Source: Nemertoderma westbladi
Taxonomy: Eukaryota > Xenacoelomorpha > Nemertodermatida > Nemertodermatidae
Direction: 5' to 3'
NCBI GenBank assembly: GCA_032718475.1
Contig: JAUCBJ010007162.1
Location: 1-64,000 of the forward strand
Length of the DNA stretch: 64,000 nucleotides
The notes below the pieces were generated by a model. It was not told the DNA's origin and searched no databases. It was given only the letters and a program-made list of their open reading frames with translations. Both the position numbers and the translations under genes were made by a program. Positions 54,043 to 64,000 of this stretch are shown here, piece after piece (the stretch's first letter is position 1; every line of letters starts with the position of its first letter).

Positions 54043-54581
54043 ATTAACGGTTTTTAAAATAATGTATTATAATATTAATATTTAGTTAAATTAAAAAATA
54101 CACTTTTACTGTGCTATATTTTAATGTATATAATATAAATTATTAATATACTTTCCTTTTACCCCTTTTGGGGGTGTTGATTCTTAAAAAAAAATTAAAT
54201 AGAATAAATGGTCTTCAGCGAACAATAATTCTTACAATATTTGAACGCCTATATCGCAGCTGTTTCTCAACGAAGTTCAGGTATTGTTACATATTTCGAA
54301 TACTTGAAACGCAAGCTTTCAAATGATATGAACATATTACGACTAATGTGAAGAATGGCCACGATACGGAGGGTGCGATTTCGCAAAAGAAACTTTTTTA
54401 AAACGCTTATACAAAATTTAAAGGCAAAATCGAAAATTCCGGCTTCATGGAGTCATCGTCTGTGAGGGAAACAAATTGGGGGGGGGGGGGGGGGGGGGGG
54501 GGGTGTAGTGTCATCAGAAAATGACACTAATAATTACGAGTCATGGTGAATACGAGCACGATGACTCATATTATTAATATC

Positions 54582-55442
54582 TACACCATCTCCCTTAATA
54601 CAACAACCATTTTTAGGGGGTCGGAGCCCCCCCCCCCCTAATTTTTATCAATTTCCAATAAAATGCTACGAAATTTGGTATTATAGTTCGACAACTTTTC
54701 TTACTGCTGGCCTGGCCAGATTTTTTAATTTATGAGCTATTTCGGTACACCAAACTGTTAAGATACGACTTTTTAGCAATATTTAACCATCTCTGTTGTC
54801 TATATTTTTAATCTTTTGAATGCAATATGAGAACCGCCTTCATCTGCAGATTCCGAATCTGAAAACCGCTTAAAATTTTATAAAAAATACAAAAGTTATT
54901 ATCGAAATACTAAGGTGTACATTTTGAGACATTAATCGCTTTAATTCTATTGTTTTATTTACTCAATTCTAGAAGATGGAGAGTTTTAAAGTTAAAGTTT
55001 TAAAGTCAACTAAGTTAATTATTTAATATTCAAGCATAAAGACAAAAAACCTTCGAATTATAGCGATGATCCTAAAATTTACACCTTAGTATTTTGATAT
55101 CTTTGGCATTTTTTTATGAAACTTTAAACGGTTTTCAGATTAGGAATCTGCAGTTGAAGGCGGTTCTCTCATAATATCTAGATTACATTCAAAAGATTAA
55201 AAATAAAGCCAACAGAGATTGTTAAATATTGTTAAAAAGGTGTATTTTAACGGCTTGTTGTATCGAAAAGCTCATAAATTAAAAAATCCGGCAAGGCCAG
55301 CAGTAAGAAAAATTGCCGAACTACCATCATACCAAATTTCGTAGCATATGATAGAAATGTGAAAACAACTAGGAGGGGGGGGGGGGGGGGGGGGGGGCTC
55401 CGACCCCCTAAAATTGGTTGTTGTATTAAGGGAGATGGTGTA
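54582..55442. mobile_element. Hairpin element of 861 bp with poly-C/poly-G in its arms
   Basis: Left arm about 54582-54935 and right arm about 55085-55442 are inverted copies beginning tacaccatctccc and ending gggagatggtgta. Matches continue through agggggtcggag, aaatttggta, ctggcc, gcggttctc and the cagattccgaatctg region, with about 150 bases between arms. Each arm has a C or G homopolymer at the same place (about 11 on the left, more than 20 on the right). No coding capacity. Confidence 0.8.
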
Positions 55443-56640
55443 ATAATATATGTAAGTATATATGAATAAAGTGAATCTTTCAGAACAGTATTCTATTGGT
55501 ATCAAATATTATCGATTAAACTACATACAACTTCTTTGCAACTTCTTCATAAACTTCATGAACGTACCGCCAAGGTCATGTTACCATGTCAATGAACTCT
55601 ATAAGCGCATTCGATGTCTTCTATAACTTTTGCCCATATGAAGAATACCATAGGTTTTCACTTTTTGGTCTGAATTTATTTATATATTAGGATATTGTAA
55701 TTTTTTAATTTATCTTTATTAAGTGTTTTATACGCTTATTTCTGTCTTATAACCTGTACATATACTAATTCGTTTATTATCGTTTTGGTTAGATTCAGTT
55801 CTTCTGTAACCTGGGTTTTCAGTGAAAGTCTGGTATTCTTCACATCAGGGTAAACTGCAAAATGAAAATATAACAGCAGAATTTCTAGTACTTCACATAA
55901 GGCGAAAACTTTAGTTGACCTTCCAGACTAAGAGAACTCCCAGAGGTGATTGACACGACAGTTTTTTCATTCTAAGTACGACTCAGTGGCCTACCATAAA
56001 AACAGTAATGAAAAATACTTTATTCGAGAATGAAATATTACTGTTGTATGTTTTAGGATTGTAGAACAGTATACCATTACCGATACTCGATAAAGTATAT
56101 TAAGAATGTAAAGGAATACGGTACGAGAAATCAGAACAAATTGCTAAATTCGCCAACAATCAACAAGAAAAATAATCTCACGTATATAAAACTAGATAAA
56201 GTCATGAAATATAATAGTTCAAGTTGGAATCTTTGAAAATCAACAGTTTATTTAAATGTTATTCTATACCACAGTGCAGAGGCGAGAGTCGGGCTCTTTG
56301 AGGAGTTGAGTAAGGGAAGTTGAGTGAGGTTGGGGGGGGGGGGGGATATATTTTTTTAAAAAAGTAGGCCAAATTTTGGAAAGAAAATGTGAAGGAAGTA
56401 TAATATATTGCATTTTAGAGTTTGTTATTCAATGAGTTTCCTTAATATTTTCCTGGGGTTTGCATACCTTGACATAATTTACCCGATATACCTGTGTATT
56501 ATACAATCATACCTGTACAAAGCCATAAATTTACTCAAATTCCAATTCACAAAACTGTCTTCAAACTCGATTTAAAAGGATCAAATTCCGGGAGCGCAAC
56601 CATCTAATCTTCTATTGTTCAAACACATTACAGAATCAGC
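55443..56640. other. Intergenic interval upstream of POU4
   Basis: AT-rich, with a G run at about 56331-56345 followed by a T/A-rich tract. No gene is supported. Confidence 0.5.
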
Positions 56641-56651
56641 CTAACCTCTGT

Positions 56652-56764
56652 CCAATGAAAACCATTCTGATACTGCCTCCTTACTGCGTAAACCAATCAG
56701 AACGCTTGGTCGACATAAGAACGAATATACAAAGGATGTATTCTAAGAAGCTTTATTATTTAAG
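56652..56764 (+). promoter_or_regulatory. Candidate POU4 promoter elements
   Basis: CCAAT words at 56652-56656 and 56693-56697 and a TATTTAAG word at 56757-56764 lie 142-254 bases before the POU4 start codon, in the usual order. The region is AT-rich, so chance matches are possible. Confidence 0.35.
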
Positions 56765-56905
56765 CGAACCAACGCAAAATCTACCTAACATTTACAATAC
56801 CTTGTGATTTAATATTAATCAACACTATAAGTAGCAAATTAATTTTAAAGTTTGATTGAATTTCTATTTTGCTATTTGCATTCGAAACGAAAGAGCAAAG
56901 TAACA

Positions 56906-57121
56906 ATGTACGGTCCACCTATGGGTTCTATGATTAACAGTAGTCAGCCACACCATCTGGCTGCAATGAACCACCACCATCACCACAATACGTTCGGTGT
57001 GCCACACACAAAGTACCCCGGTCATAGTATGCACCGGTCACCGCCAGACTCTCTCCGCCGACACTTTACGTCGTCGCCACCAGTCAGAATGTCTGATAGT
57101 AGCTACACATACAGACACACG
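56906..57121 (+). CDS. pou4: POU4 exon 1 (coding part)
   Basis: 72 codons, including a His run (MNHHHHHN) of the kind common in POU4 proteins. It ends ...YTYRHT at a gttagt donor, phase 0. Confidence 0.88.
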
Positions 57122-60100
57122 GTTAGTACATCGAATTTTATTTGAGTATAATTTTAATTCTACTGTTTAAATATACTTTTAGTAGAATTTTAATTTCAAA
57201 CCTACCCCGATATTATATATGCCTAATATATAATTTAATTATAATTATTGCTTTATTTTATATATGTTAAAAAAGTATGCCACTCGAATTGGTTTAGTAT
57301 AAATATAACTAAAGGTTATTATCTTAAAAGGGCGCCTATACACATCAATAGTGTTCTGCCTGTGATCGGTTCAAGTTCTGATACTTAAGTAATAGTACAC
57401 ACTGGCAGAAGTATAAAATATGTACAATAAGCAATAGTAATGCCTTCAAACTATTGTATCGGAATTAACGAAAATATATCATTATTTATTATTTGATGAA
57501 AAAGTTTCCAGTTCCCATATTATGAATAATGTTGTTATTTCGATGAGTGTAATTAATTACTTTCAACATGTTTGGTAAATTATCACTTATTAGAGTTTTG
57601 ACTCGCGTGGGTGTTTTGCACTATCGAATTATAAAATAAGGGATATATAAGGGACTATAACATACTATTATTTTTATTACTTGGTACTTTCATAAAGAAT
57701 TTTAATATGAATAGTATATTTTACTTTCTCTACTCAACACACAAAATCATATATAATTTAATAAAATATATCACACTACCAGCTACCTCCTGAAACATTA
57801 GCTGACTACCATAAGTAGGTCTATCAAACATACCAAATTACTTTTGGTAGTAACATATGGCAGACAAGTCTTGCTCGATGTTTAAATTTTGGGCGGAGGT
57901 GAAAAACAATAGAGGTACTAAAAGTTTCATTTACTGAACTTCCAAAGTTTTATGCAGAACTGCAAAATGTTTGCAAAACTTGAGAAAATCATTTAAATAT
58001 ATTAAACGTGACAAATAATTTACAAAAAATTTATATAATTTCAATTAATATAGATTAAAATTACAAACGGACGTTAAAAACGATAAGTTAATTAGTGATA
58101 AATATCTATATGTTTCTAAAATAATAAGTAAATATTAATTTATATATTTTATTTTATTTATATAACAAAATATTACGCAATATATACCGGTACAAAGATT
58201 GATTTAGATTGTAATATAAATACCTAATATATGATATTAATTAACATTTCACTATGAAATAAATATAATTTCATACTTACCGCGATATAATATAATATTT
58301 AATCATAATTTTTTTTATTTTCTAAATTATATTTCACGAGATCTGATGTAGTAAATATAAACAGGTTAAGAAATATATATAATAGAAAATAATAATAGTA
58401 AATATATACAGGTTATATCAAAAATCTTATGGCCTACTTTATTAATTACATTGCCTCTGTAATCTATTTATATTCTTCTTACAGGGGAATATATTTTCCG
58501 GTTTTGATGACAACTTTCTAGCACGAGCCGAAGCATTGGCTGCTGTTGATGCCTGCGCGAAAATACAGTCAGGCAATGCGGCACAGCTGGGCGCCACAAT
58601 AAAGGACGACCCAGGGGCCATGATAATGGCAAACAAATACACCGGGTCTGGGAGGTACAGCCAGGAGCAAGGGATGATGGGTCTAACTAGTCCAGAACAC
58701 ACACAGTTCGGTGAGTGTCTAATACAGAACACACACAGTTCGGTGAGTGTCTATTACAGAACACATACAGTTCGGTGAGTGTCTAATACAGAACACACAC
58801 AGTTCGGTGAGTGTCTATTACAGAACACATACAGTTCGGTGAGTGTCTAATACAGAACACACACAGTTCGGTGAGTGTCTAATACAGAACACACACAGTT
58901 CGGTGAGTGTCCTAATACAGAACACACACAGTTCGGTGAGTGTCTAATACAGAACACACACAGTTCGGTGAGTTTCTAATACAGAACACACACAGTTCGG
59001 TGAGTGTCCTAATACAGAACACACACAGTTCGGTGAGTGTCTAATACAGAACACACACAGTTCGGTGAGTGTCTAATACAGAACACATACACAGTTCGGT
59101 GAGTGTCTAATATAGAACACACACAGTTCGGTGAGTATCTAACACAGAACACACACAGTTCGGTGAGTGTCGAATACAGAACACACACAGTTCGGTCAGT
59201 GTCTAATACAGAACACATACAGTTCGGTGAGTGTCCTAATACAGAACACACACAGTTCGGTGAGTGTCTAATACAGAACACACACAGTTCGGTGAGTGTC
59301 TAATACAGAACACAGACAGTTCGGTGAGTGTCTAATGCAGAACACACACAGTTCGGTGAGTGTCTAATACAGAACACACACAGTTCGGTGAGTCTCTAAT
59401 ACAGAACACATACAGTTCGGTGAGTGTCTAATACAGAACACACACAGTTCGGTGAGTGTCTAATACAGAACACACACAGTTCGGTGAGTGTCTAATACAG
59501 AACACACACAGTTCGGTGAGTGTCTAATACAGAACACACACAGTTCGGTGAGTATCCTAATACAGAACACACACAGTTCGGTGAGTGTCTAATACAGAAC
59601 ACACACAGTTCGGTGAGTGTCTAATACAGAACACACACAGTTCGGTGAGTGTCTAATACAGAACACACACAGTACGGTGAGTGTCTAATACAGAACACAC
59701 ACAGTTCGGTGAGTGTCTAATACAGAACACACACAGTTCGGTGAGTGTCTAATACAGAACACACACAGTTCGGTGAGTGTCTAATACAGAACATACACAG
59801 TTCGGTAAGTGTCTAAATAAGAACACACACAGTTCGGTGAGTGTCTAATACAGAACACACACAGTTCGGTGAGTGTCTAATACAGAACACACACAGTTCG
59901 GTGAGTGTCTAATACAGAACACACACAGTTCGGTGAGTATCTAATACAGAACACACACAGTTCGGTGAGTATCTAATACAGAACACACACAGTTCGGTGA
60001 GTATCTAATACAGAACACACACAGTTCTGTGAGTGTCTAATATAGAACACACACACTTCGGTGAGTATCTAATATAGAACACACACAGTTCGGTGAGTAT

Positions 60101-63100
60101 CTAATACAGAACACACACAGTTCGGTGAGTGTCTAATACAGAACACACACAGTTCGGTGAGTGTCTAATACAGAACACACACAGTTCGGTGAGTGTCTAA
60201 TACAGAACACACACAGTTCGGTGAGTGTCTAATACAGAACACACACAGTTCGGTGAGTGTCTAATACAGAACACACACAGTTCGGTGAGTCTCTAATACA
60301 GAACACACACAGTTCGGTGAGTGTCTAATACAGAACACACACAGTACGGTGAGTGTCAAATACAGAACACACACAGTTCGGTGAGTGTCTAATACAGAAC
60401 ACACACAGTTCGATGAGTGTCTAATACAGAACACATACACAGTTCGGTGAGTGTCTAATACAGAACACACACAGTTCGCTGAGTGTCTAATACAGAACAT
60501 ACACAGTTCGGTAAGTGTCTAAATAATAACACACACAGTTCGGTGGGTGTCTAATACAGAACACACACAGTTCGGTGGGTGTCTAATACAGAACACACAC
60601 AGTTCGGTGAGTGTCTAATACAGAACACACACAGTTCGGTGGGTGTCTAATACAGAACACACACAGTTCGGTGGGTATCTAATACAGAACACACACAGTT
60701 CGGTGAGTGTCTAATACAGAAAACACACAGTTCGGTGAGTGTCTAATACAGAACACACACAGTTCGGTGAGTCTCTAATACAGAACACACACAGTTCGGT
60801 GAGTGTCTAATACAGAACACACACAGTTCGTTGGGTGTCTAATACAGAACACACACAGTTCGGTGGGTGTCTAATACAGAACACACACAGTTCGGTGAGT
60901 GTCTAATACAGAACACACACAGTTCGGTGAGTGTCTAATACAGAACACACACAGTTCGGTGAGTCTCTAATACAGAACACACACAGTTCGGTGAGTGTCT
61001 AATACAGAACACGTACATAGTTCGGTGAGTGTCTAATACAGAACACACACAGTTCGGTGAGTGTCTAACTAAGAACACACACAGTTCGGTGAGTGTCTAA
61101 TACAGAACACACACAGTTCCGTGAGTGTCTAATACAGAACACACACAGTTCGGTGAGTGTCTAACTAAGAACACACACAGTTCGGTGAGTGTCTAATACA
61201 GAACACACACAGTTCGGTAAGTGTCTAATACAGAACACACACAGTTCGGTGAGTGTCTATTACAGAACACACACAGTTCGGTGAGTGTCTAATACAGAAC
61301 ACACACAGTTCGGTGAGTGTCTAATACAGAACACACACAGTTCGGTGAGTGTCTAATACAGAACACACACAGTTCGGTGAGTGTCTATTACAGAACACAT
61401 ACAGTTCGGTGAGTGTCTAATACAGAACACACACAGTTCGGTGAGTGTCTATTACAGAACACATACAGTTCGGTGAGTGTCTAATACAGAACACACACAG
61501 TTCGGTGAGTGTCTAATACAGAACACACACAGTTCGGTGAGTGTCCTAATACAGAACACACACAGTTCGGTGAGTGTCTAATACAGAACACACACAGTTC
61601 GGTGAGTGTCTAATACAGAACACACACAGTTCGGTGAGTGTCCTAATACAGAACACACACAGTTCGGTGAGTGTCTATACAGAACACACACAGTTCGGCG
61701 AGTGTCTAATACAGAACACACACAGTTCGATGAGTGTCTAACTAAGAGCACACACAGTTCGGTGAGTGTCTAATACAGAACACACACAGTTCGGTGAGTG
61801 TCTAATACAGAACACATACACAGTTCGGTGAGTGTCTAATACAAAACACACAGAGTTCGGTGAGTGTCTAACTAAGAACACACACAGTTCGGTGAGTGTC
61901 TATCTAAGAACACACACAGTTCGGTGAGTGTCTAATACAGAACACATACGCAGTTTGGTGAGTGTCTAATACAGAACACACACAGTTCGGTGAGTGTCTA
62001 ATACAGAACACACACAGTTCGGTGAGTGTCTAATACAGAACACATACACAGTTCGGTGAGTATCTAATACAGAACACACACAGTTCGGTGAGTGTCTAAT
62101 ACAGAACACATACACAGTTCGGTGAGTATCTAATACAGAACACACACAGTTCGGTGAGTGTCTAATACAGGAACACACACAGTTCGGTGAGTGTCTAATA
62201 CAGAACACACACAGTTCGGTGAGTGTCTAACTAAGAACACACACAGTTCGGTGAGTGTCTAATACAGAACATATACGCAGTTTGGTGAGTGTCTAATACA
62301 GAACACACACAGTTCGGTGAGTGTCTAATACAGAACACACACAGTTCGGTGAGTGTCTAATACAGAACACATACACAGTTCGGTGAGTATCTAATACAGA
62401 ACACACACAGTTCGGTGAGTGTCTAATACAGGAACACACACAGTTCGGTGAGTGTCTAATACAGAACACACACAGTTCGGTGAGTGTCTAACTAAGAACA
62501 CACACAGTTCGGTGAGTGTCTAATACAGAACACACACAGTTCGGTGAGTGTCTAATACAGAACACACACAGTTCGGTAAGTGTCTAATACATAACACATA
62601 TACACAGTTAGGTGAGTGTCTAACTAAGAACACACCGAGTTTGGTGAGTTTCTTTCTATAAAGAACTGTAATTATATTTGTTTCAGGTTTCGGCAGACCG
62701 GGTTTTGATTTCGCGTATGGTATGGAAGCTGCATCACATTTCTGTGAGTAATTTATATAACAAATTTTTTTTAATTTTTGAAGAATATCGTATTTTTAAT
62801 CGACTAGATAACATCGAGGTTCCTTCCACCTTGGAGTGCGTGGTTTAATCCGGTTTCTTGAGTGCGAGCCCTGCAACTACAATAGTATTAGGGAAGTTTT
62901 AATTTCTTTGGGCTTTAAATTGGCTAAGTATAGCACAAATTAGGAAAGATGTAACTGGGGGTTGAACCAGCGCAATATAATTCCTTTCCTTGCTCATTTG
63001 GACCACTCCTACCGGATATCATACCGGTATCTGCCTTGCATCCTTTATTTGATCTAAATGAGTACCATATTTCTCTCCGGGGAGTATAGTTCTGGGGGGA

Positions 63101-64000
63101 CCTGCTCTTGAAATTGGTCGAAATCTATCTATCTGCGTAATCCTTGGCCAAAAGACGAAAAAAAACTGGCGAAAAAAAGCGTTTACTTTTTTTTTTACTT
63201 TCGTTTACTTTTTTTTAAACGACTGGAGATGTTGCGCTTTATCATTATTGCCATCTATCATATTTCCAGCATCCCACCCAATGCCTCACCATCCAGCATC
63301 CTTACACCACACTGTTGTCGGGTCCCTCCCGAGCATCCAACACTGTCCGGACTTGGATACGGACCCGAGGGAGTTAGAGAAGTTTTCGGAACATTTCAAA
63401 CAAAGAAGAATAAAGTTGGGTGTCACACAGAGCGATGTTGGGAGAGCCCTGGCTAACCTAAAGATACCGGGGGTAGGCTCCCTCAGCCAGAGTACTATAT
63501 GCAGGTGAGAGACAATATTTGTATTGCTGTATTGTTTTTCTCTGAAATATGACAGGTTTTCCAAATTTCTTCAAAAGGAGTCAAATGGCGCAAAATGACC
63601 GCAAACACAAAATATATTTTAGTGGGTTTGAAAACTTTTAAAACTTTAATTAAAACATTTCATTTCATTTAATCACCATAGGGCAGAAATAACTCCAGAA
63701 AGATAGTCTATAATTCCTAAATTTACATAATACATACTCACACCAAACTGAAGGTCAACAGTTCGATCCCAAGTGGACGCCAATTCCGACTTTGCCAATT
63801 AATTGACAATTATCATCAATGACAATTAATTATATTCGCATAATGAAACCGCTCATTCAGCCAAAATACTAATAATTATATACAAGTAGATAACCATATG
63901 GTAAAGTTTAGTAAATCTACAAGTCTGCCCTTCTTTAAAGAAAAAATATTAACATTTATTTTAGATTTGAAAGTCTGACTCTGTCGCACAATAACATGGT
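56906..64000 (+). CDS. pou4: POU class IV (Brn-3/POU4) homeodomain transcription factor, exons 1 to 5 (partial)
   Basis: Five exons join in frame: 56906-57121, 58485-58710, 62687-62743, 63270-63504 and 63965 to beyond the window. All introns are GT-AG; phases are 0, 1, 1 and 2. Diagnostic parts are the N-terminal [20 protein letters not shown], the POU-IV box [16 protein letters not shown] (exon 2), and the POU-specific domain from [21 protein letters not shown] (exon 4) through [21 protein letters not shown] (exon 5 start). The homeodomain lies beyond the window. The intron just before the POU-IV box matches the gene structure known for vertebrate POU4. POU4 proteins are nuclear regulators of sensory neuron fate. 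I chose the ATG at 56906 (MYGPPMG) over an in-frame ATG at 56852 because the added residues look unlike family N-termini. Intron 2 is odd: it is filled by a minisatellite made of the exon 2 boundary. Confidence 0.93.
57122..58484 (+). other. POU4 intron 1
   Basis: 1,363 bp of AT-rich sequence between a gttagt donor and a ttcttcttacag acceptor. No nested gene or repeat was recognised. Confidence 0.8.
58485..58710 (+). CDS. pou4: POU4 exon 2 with the POU-IV box
   Basis: Encodes [21 protein letters not shown] and about 55 further residues ending TSPEHTQF plus one base of a Gly codon. Its last 17 bases (agaacacacacagttcg) are the first copy of the minisatellite unit; the donor is gtgagt at 58711. 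An open frame continues 68 bases past the donor but into repeat sequence. Confidence 0.9.
58694..62650 (+). repeat. 32-bp minisatellite filling POU4 intron 2, about 120 copies
   Basis: Unit: gtgagtgtctaatacag followed by aacacacacagttcg. It begins at the end of exon 2 and runs almost to the exon 3 acceptor. Each unit holds an AG, the 15 bases that end exon 2, and the gtgagt donor. Most units keep both AG and GT. Variants of 33 or 34 bp (cctaatacag, acatacacag) and substitutions (gtgggt, gtaagt, ctaactaag) are scattered, some in small runs, as expected from ongoing slippage or unequal exchange. Confidence 0.97.
62687..62743 (+). CDS. pou4: POU4 exon 3
   Basis: 57 bases, phase 1 on both sides, reading [18 protein letters not shown]. 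Acceptor tgtttcag is preceded by T-rich sequence; donor is gtgagtaat. It is short, but both splice sites are strong and the frame joins exons 2 and 4. Confidence 0.8.
62744..63269 (+). other. POU4 intron 3
   Basis: 526 bp, no repeat family recognised, with T- and A-runs at 63163-63215. Confidence 0.75.
63270..63504 (+). CDS. pou4: POU4 exon 4 with most of the POU-specific domain
   Basis: Starts in a His/Ser linker ([14 protein letters not shown]) and continues into the POU-specific domain, helices 1 to 4 being recognisable: [39 protein letters not shown]. Gln and Ser-Gln-Ser-Thr of the recognition helix are intact. Donor gtgaga splits the Arg codon, as expected before FESLTL. Confidence 0.93.
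63505..63964 (+). other. POU4 intron 4
   Basis: 460 bp, AT-rich, acceptor attttag. Nothing else recognised. Confidence 0.8.
63965..64000 (+). CDS. pou4: POU4 exon 5, start only
   Basis: Completes the Arg codon and reads [11 protein letters not shown], the end of the POU-specific domain. The window ends here; linker and homeodomain should follow. Confidence 0.9.

Larger units (their letters stand above)
52790..54560. mobile_element. Large inverted-repeat element enclosing a MITE and a LINE fragment
   Basis: Left arm about 52790-53105 and right arm about 54285-54560 are inverted copies. Long matches include tacggagg..gcgatttcgc against gcgaaatcgcaacctccgta, and tggccattcttcacattagtcg with its complement. 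Both arms carry a homopolymer at the same place, C on the left (about 52831-52848) and G on the right (about 54478-54502). The interior holds a separate MITE and a LINE C-terminal fragment, which seem to be later passengers or the captured cargo. Confidence 0.75.

Noticed and set aside
56852-56905. Upstream in-frame ATG as the POU4 start
   Set aside because: It would add MIEFLFCYLHSKRKSKVT, which is hydrophobic and basic and unlike POU4 N-termini; the Met at 56906 begins a typical sequence.
58442-62208. Several minus- and plus-strand frames such as [11 protein letters not shown] repeats in the POU4 intron
   Set aside because: These are readings of the 32-bp minisatellite in which the frame cycles every three units. 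They have no coding sequence outside the array.
58694-62650. CRISPR-like regular array
   Set aside because: Units are contiguous 32-bp copies without unique spacers, in an animal gene intron. It is a minisatellite.

Overview
The window is metazoan nuclear DNA: AT-rich, with spliced genes, canonical GT-AG introns and abundant BEL/Pao, Ty3/Gypsy, non-LTR and foldback transposons. The only gene I can name is the 5' part of a POU class IV (POU4/Brn-3) homeobox gene at the right end. BEL/Pao elements and the POU4 gene point to an animal, probably an invertebrate. Nothing here fixes the phylum.

Layout. 0.3-4.7 kb: two near-identical 5'-truncated non-LTR (LINE) copies on the minus strand, the first with a clear 12-bp target-site duplication, and a tRNA-like sequence beside the second. 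4.76-8.60 kb: a hexanucleotide array (CCACAG/CCTCAG). 8.6-14.95 kb: a decayed plus-strand BEL/Pao relic (element 1) with a double palindrome in gag, a damaged protease/RT-end region and a broken unknown ORF. 14.956-27.966 kb: element 2, a young minus-strand BEL/Pao insertion with TG...CA LTRs of 1,267 bp, differing at only two positions I saw, and a 5-bp duplication (atcat). It keeps a 1,556-aa gag-protease ORF and a 650-aa unknown ORF but has lost RT, most of RNase H and integrase. It sits inside or beside element 1. 28.7-30.6 kb: one copy of a dispersed LTR/leader-like repeat and a Ty3/Gypsy relic. 32.019-42.480 kb: element 3, a second LTR element with a 5-bp duplication (gttag). It codes on the minus strand for a coiled-coil gag-like protein that runs, through frameshifts, into 18/54-bp coding repeats and then a 4.5-kb hexanucleotide array (GAGTCA/GAGTCG/GGGTCA). 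44.1-45.9 kb: a BEL/Pao integrase relic and an inverted copy of the 28.7-kb repeat.

46.8-47.5 kb carries a small intact ORF for a predicted secreted, cysteine-rich, possibly GPI-anchored protein. 48.6-55.4 kb is a cluster of hairpin or foldback elements, a tRNA-derived SINE head and a LINE C-terminal fragment. 56.9-64.0 kb holds POU4 exons 1-5, with exon 5 cut by the window end. Intron 2 of POU4 is almost entirely a 32-bp minisatellite of about 120 copies; each unit repeats the exon 2 end and its splice donor.

How the parts relate: most of the first 46 kb is nested LTR retrotransposons. Both hexanucleotide arrays lie against, or inside, gag-like reading frames of LTR elements, and their main sequence variants are synonymous in the frame joined to gag. 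This suggests that dipeptide-coding stretches of gag seeded the arrays. The POU4 minisatellite likewise appears to have been seeded from a functional sequence, the exon 2/intron 2 boundary.
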